Source: an uncultured Collinsella sp.
GTDB lineage: Bacteria; Actinomycetota; Coriobacteriia; Coriobacteriales; Coriobacteriaceae
Assembly (NCBI GenBank): GCA_947002045.1
Contig: CAMQJB010000065.1
Location: 1-8,686, forward strand
Length of the DNA stretch: 8,686 nucleotides
Reading direction: 5' to 3'
Translations under genes and position numbers: made by a program
Notes under the pieces: generated by a model
The model's database searches: none
What the model was told of the DNA's origin: nothing
The model's input: the letters and a program-made list of their open reading frames with translations, nothing else
Part shown: positions 5,651 to 8,686 of the stretch, in pieces
Position numbering within the stretch: position 1 is the stretch's first letter
Layout: each line of letters starts with the position of its first letter

Positions 5651-8416
5651 TTTGGAGTGCTTGCCAAGCGGGGTGGTATCTCCATCATTTGTGGCTGTGC
5701 TGTCGCTGCCCTGAGATTTATGGTGCGAGCCTATATGCGGCAAGCGGCCCGTGGACTGATCGCCACCCTTGGCATCACGCTCGCTGGCGTTGAGGCCAAA
5801 CATGCGGCGGGCGGCAGGAATGGCGGCCGTGTGCTCGCGCATCTCGCGACGCAGGTCCTCATCGGAAAGCGCCGAGATGCGCATCTGGGTATTGAGGCTC
5901 GCGCGGATATATTCGATATTGATAAGCCAGCCGCAGATGGCAATAACCGAGATGATCCAAATGACAAGCAGGATGATCTTGCCGTTATTGTCGATATCGA
6001 GAACCGTCGACAGGACAAAGAGCAGGACCTGAACGCCCACCACGGCGGCAAAACCGCCCTTGATGTAGTACGGGTAGCGATGTTCAAAGGCGACCGCATG
6101 ATCGAGCAGTTCGCGACGGTACGAATCGGAATCGAGCACGACGCGCATGGCCGTTCGCAAGGAGTAGCGCTCGCGCGGCAGGTCGTTAGACTCGCAAATC
6201 ATCATACCGGTCGTGGAAAGCTGTTTATCAAAGAGCAGGTTGAGGTTGAGCAGCAGCGGACGCAGCTGCAGGCCGATAAAGAGCGCCACGATCAAGAACA
6301 CGCCCAGAATGCACAGGTTAAACAGGTAGTTGAACGAATACATGCCGCCGACCGTCTCACGCAGCAGATTGATGCCATAGGTAAAGGGCAGCAGCGGGTG
6401 CAGCCACTGGAAGAAGCCGGGCATCATCTCGATGGGGTACATGCCCGACGAACCCGGGATCTGCACGATGACAAGAATGACGCCGATTGCCTTGCCGATA
6501 TGCTTAAACGTAGTGGACAACGCGTAAATGATGTTGACGTACGTAAATGAGATGGCGATGCCGCCCAGCACAAATAGGAGCGGACTGACGCACTGTACAC
6601 CAATGACAAGATCTCCCACCGTAACGATAATGGCCTGCAACGCGCCCAGGATCACCAGGAGCAACCAGCGGCCAAAGTAGCCCTGGCGCGCGGTAAAGCT
6701 GCCAACGCCTTCGCGATCGACCTCGAGCTTGTAAATGGCGATGAGCACGTAGCCGCCCACCCAAAGCGCCAGATTGGTGTAGAAAGGAGCAATGCCCGAG
6801 CCGAAGCTCTTAACCGGATAGATCGACTTGGAGGTCAGCTCGACCGGAGATGCCATGAAGTCAGCAACGTCATCGACGTCGACGCTCATCAGGTCGGCCA
6901 GCTCGCCCATGGACTCGGAGGTCTGCAGCGCCGCGATGTCGTTGGCGGCGGTGGCGAGCTTGTCCTGGACCTTGGCAAGCGAGGCGTCGGTCTGGGACAG
7001 CGTGGTCTTGGCCTGACCGAGCGTAGCGTTGAGTTGCGAAAGTGTACCGCGCGCACTTGCAATAGTAGGCGTGAGGCCAGACACGATTCCCGTCAGATCA
7101 CCCGAGACGGCGGCAAATGAATCAAGCGCGCTCGAGGCCTTCGGCAGCGCGTTTTGACCCAGGTCCGTCTGGGCCTGGCCAAGGTTGGTCGCACCGGTCT
7201 GGATTGCGTTATTGATAGCGTCGCTGGCACCCGAGACAGCCGCGGCGTCATTCGCCATGGCGCTCGACTGTGCAGACAGACCGTCCTTGATGCTCTGAAG
7301 CTTTTCATTCTGCTTGCGGAGCAAATCGATGGTCGATACAATGCGCGCGTCAATTTCCTTGGAACCTGTCGACGTGTCATTGACGAGAATTTCCAAGTGC
7401 CCGATAACGGCCTTATTGTGGTCGATCGTCGCCTGGAGAGACTCGAGCGAGTTGTCGATGCGGGTGGTCGTAGATGTGATCGTGCCCGTCAGCTTGCCAA
7501 TCGCAGCGTTCGCGGAGGCTGACGTCTTGGTGAGCGCAAGGCTGCCTTCCGAGAGCGCCTTGGAGAGCGAGGCGACAGAGTTACCCGCCGTGGCGCGAGC
7601 CTCGCCCAGCAGGTCGTTGCCCTGGGAGATCGCCTGCGTCAGCGACGGCGCCTGACCCTGCAGACCGGCAAGTGCTGCATCTGCCGAGGCAATGGAACCA
7701 CTCGTCTTATCGATGGCGGCATTCATGTCGTCAATCGAATCGCGCACTTCGCCCAACGTATCAGAAGCCTCTGATACCGAACCGGCCAACGAATCCTGAG
7801 CCTGGGTTGCCTTGTCCTTTAAATCGACTCCGGCATCCTTGGCAATACTGGCAACGGTCTCACCCACCGTGGAGACGAACTCCGAGTTAATCTGCTGCTC
7901 GATGGTGTTTGCACCGGTGTCGGTAACCTTGGGTGCAATAGCGCTCTTTTTCTCATTGACGTAGTACGTAAGCTTGGGCTGATGGTAGTTGCCGTCGAGC
8001 ATCGAGACCAGGTTATCCGAGAAGTTCTTGGGGATTACGATGGCCGCATAGTACTCACCGCTCTCGACGCCCTCCTTGGCGTCGGCCGCCGAATCGACGA
8101 AGGTCCAGCCCAACTGATCGTTCTCCTTGAGCTGATCGACGACCTTATCACCCGCGTTGAGCTCACCCACCAGGTCGTTTTGGGTGCCCTGATCGTTGTT
8201 GGCGATGGCAATCTTGATACCCTGAGTGTTTCCGTACGGATCCCAGTTTGCCACGATGTTGTACCAGGCATACAGCGAGGGAATAACGCACACGCCGAGG
8301 GTAACCACCAAGGCGACGGGGTTCACAAGTAGTCGCTTAATGTCGCGCTTGAATATCGCAAAGGAGACCTTTGCATCGGATAGTTTGCTGCCGAGACTCA
8401 CGCTTGGGCCATCCAT
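5636..8416 (-). CDS. YhgE/Pip family membrane protein with C-terminal extension (first of a tandem pair)
   Basis: A 926-residue paralogue of the following gene. Helix 1 (about 33-54) leads into SLYAWYNIVANWDPYGN (47-63). The stalk (about 65-535) is rich in Ala/Ser/Asp/Leu coiled coil with xxxLxxG-like repeats (for example 402-495). The polytopic domain (about 541-718) carries YPVKSFGSGIAPFY (533-546), GSSGMYPIEM (655-664) and PLLPFTYGIN (674-683). Unlike its partner, it then continues for about 200 residues: an amphipathic segment, two more hydrophobic helices (about 784-804 and 813-833), a charged stretch and a polar, probably disordered tail (872-926). ATG 8416 is the only sensible start, since the next in-frame Met is at residue 139. 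Its Shine-Dalgarno is weak, with ACAGG directly adjacent to the ATG. The shared layout suggests that the two proteins work together, perhaps as a hetero-oligomer spanning membrane and cell wall. This is inference; the family's biochemical role is poorly defined. Confidence 0.9.
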   Translation of the reverse strand: MDGPSVSLGSKLSDAKVSFAIFKRDIKRLLVNPVALVVTLGVCVIPSLYAWYNIVANWDPYGNTQGIKIAIANNDQGTQNDLVGELNAGDKVVDQLKENDQLGWTFVDSAADAKEGVESGEYYAAIVIPKNFSDNLVSMLDGNYHQPKLTYYVNEKKSAIAPKVTDTGANTIEQQINSEFVSTVGETVASIAKDAGVDLKDKATQAQDSLAGSVSEASDTLGEVRDSIDDMNAAIDKTSGSIASADAALAGLQGQAPSLTQAISQGNDLLGEARATAGNSVASLSKALSEGSLALTKTSASANAAIGKLTGTITSTTTRIDNSLESLQATIDHNKAVIGHLEILVNDTSTGSKEIDARIVSTIDLLRKQNEKLQSIKDGLSAQSSAMANDAAAVSGASDAINNAIQTGATNLGQAQTDLGQNALPKASSALDSFAAVSGDLTGIVSGLTPTIASARGTLSQLNATLGQAKTTLSQTDASLAKVQDKLATAANDIAALQTSESMGELADLMSVDVDDVADFMASPVELTSKSIYPVKSFGSGIAPFYTNLALWVGGYVLIAIYKLEVDREGVGSFTARQGYFGRWLLLVILGALQAIIVTVGDLVIGVQCVSPLLFVLGGIAISFTYVNIIYALSTTFKHIGKAIGVILVIVQIPGSSGMYPIEMMPGFFQWLHPLLPFTYGINLLRETVGGMYSFNYLFNLCILGVFLIVALFIGLQLRPLLLNLNLLFDKQLSTTGMMICESNDLPRERYSLRTAMRVVLDSDSYRRELLDHAVAFEHRYPYYIKGGFAAVVGVQVLLFVLSTVLDIDNNGKIILLVIWIISVIAICGWLINIEYIRASLNTQMRISALSDEDLRREMREHTAAIPAARRMFGLNASERDAKGGDQSTGRLPHIGSHHKSQGSDSTATNDGDTTPLGKHSKGGEA

Positions 8417-8448
8417 CCTGTCGTTGAATCAAATCGTACTATCGACAA

Positions 8449-8488
8449 CCATTGTACGTAGGCGCTTTAGCGTCTCAGAGCACAATGG
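8449..8488 (-). promoter_or_regulatory. Leader inverted repeat upstream of the pip pair
   Basis: CCATTGT (8449-8455) and ACAATGG (8482-8488) are perfect 7-bp inverted arms. They surround a small CGCT-TT-AGCG hairpin (8463-8472). The element starts 33 bp before the ATG at 8416, so it would lie in the mRNA leader if transcription starts near 8500. It may be a leader hairpin or a protein binding site. Confidence 0.35.
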
Positions 8489-8508
8489 TATTGAGTTTTG
8501 CGGGTAGC

Positions 8509-8544
8509 AATATACTACGAAGACGAATTAACGTACAGTTGTAC
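8509..8544 (-). promoter_or_regulatory. Candidate promoter and operator of the pip pair
   Basis: On the minus strand, TATATT (8514-8509) could be a -10 box. At 17-bp spacing the -35 position would be TGTACG (8537-8532), a weak match of 3 of 6. Overlapping this is the palindrome GTACA-GT-TGTAC (8533-8544), of a size and symmetry expected for a dimeric repressor such as a TetR-type protein. The regulator gene is not in the window. The call rests only on position and symmetry. Confidence 0.3.
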
Positions 8545-8593
8545 AGTATCTTTAATTTCAGCAGGTCACAAAACCACAACCCCGACAAATAAT

Positions 8594-8624
8594 TGATCCC
8601 TTGGGGACGGAGGAAAACGGATCA
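8594..8624 (+). repeat. Third copy of the 31-bp REP-like unit
   Basis: This copy is identical to the unit at 140-170 over its last 24 bases (8601-8624 against 147-170) and shares the outer TGATC. It has TGATCC/GGATCA ends that can pair over 6 bp, then 2 more after a mismatch. It lies about 180 bp upstream of the pip pair, directly before a C18 tract. With the pair at 107-170 it brackets all the genes in the window. Confidence 0.75.
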
Positions 8625-8630
8625 CTGGCA

Positions 8631-8675
8631 CCCCCCCCCCCCCCCCCCGGGGCCGTGTTGCGCCGGCCCCGGGGG
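8631..8675. repeat. C18 homopolymer and 12-bp G/C hairpin
   Basis: Eighteen consecutive C residues occupy 8631-8648. The last five belong to a perfect 12-bp inverted repeat (8644-8655 with 8664-8675) around an 8-nt loop. Neither strand has a T tract directly after the hairpin, so it is not an evident intrinsic terminator. The homopolymer length may be unreliable or variable. Confidence 0.6.
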
Positions 8676-8686
8676 TTGATAAAAAA

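Noticed and set aside
5597..6550. Plus-strand open frame of 317 codons opposite the first pip gene
   Set aside because: It is antisense to a clear YhgE/Pip coding region, has a composition typical of a shadow frame, and has no ribosome binding site that I could recognise.
3446..8416. Heptad repeats of the Pip stalks as phage tail-fibre or bacteriocin genes
   Set aside because: Both proteins carry the N-terminal anchor and C-terminal polytopic signatures of YhgE/Pip proteins, and no other phage genes are present.
107..8624. Whole window as a composite transposon bounded by the REP-like units
   Set aside because: There is no transposase, no target duplication and no matching long terminal repeats. 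The shared sequence is only a short unit likely to be common in the genome.
8644..8686. G/C hairpin at the right edge as an intrinsic terminator
   Set aside because: On the plus strand the hairpin is followed by TTGAT and A residues rather than T. On the minus strand it is followed by G residues.

Overview
The window (8,686 bp, GC-rich, genes all on the minus strand) looks like a chromosomal fragment of a gut Coriobacteriia-type actinobacterium, possibly Collinsella or a relative. That placement is inferred from base composition, Shine-Dalgarno style, the tandem YhgE/Pip genes and a short GGGGACGGAGG repeat that I associate from memory with such genomes. It has not been tested by any search. 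Both edges carry homopolymer and repeat sequence, so the window may coincide with assembly break points.

Layout from right to left, which is the direction of transcription. Positions 8417-8686 form a non-coding edge with a C18 tract, a strong G/C hairpin, one copy of a 31-bp palindromic repeat and the putative promoter/leader of the first gene. Two large YhgE/Pip-family membrane proteins follow (8416-5636, 926 aa; 5635-3446, 729 aa). They are paralogues with the stop codon of the first touching the start codon of the second, so they form a translationally coupled pair. Downstream lies a 340-bp gene-free stretch with four consecutive stem-loops, the last being an intrinsic terminator. Next is a ten-helix EamA/DMT-family exporter (3106-2123) with its own candidate promoter and a clear terminator. 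Then comes a monocistronic M20-family metal-dependent amidohydrolase (2006-711). A 90-nt imperfect hairpin covers the amidohydrolase stop codon. Last is the first 122 residues of an MFS transporter (587-219), which breaks off about 50 bp before an inverted pair of the same 31-bp repeat.

Functionally, the Pip pair probably makes a large envelope complex: each protein has an N-terminal anchor, a long extracytoplasmic coiled-coil stalk and a C-terminal polytopic domain. The family includes phage receptors and the EsaA/YueB components of type VII secretion. The amidohydrolase and the two transporters could handle acylated amino acids or similar small metabolites, but their substrates cannot be read from the sequence. 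No defence island, CRISPR array, tRNA, rRNA or transposase gene is visible. The most unusual content is non-coding: the repeat units at both edges and two long rod-like hairpins placed at or just after stop codons.
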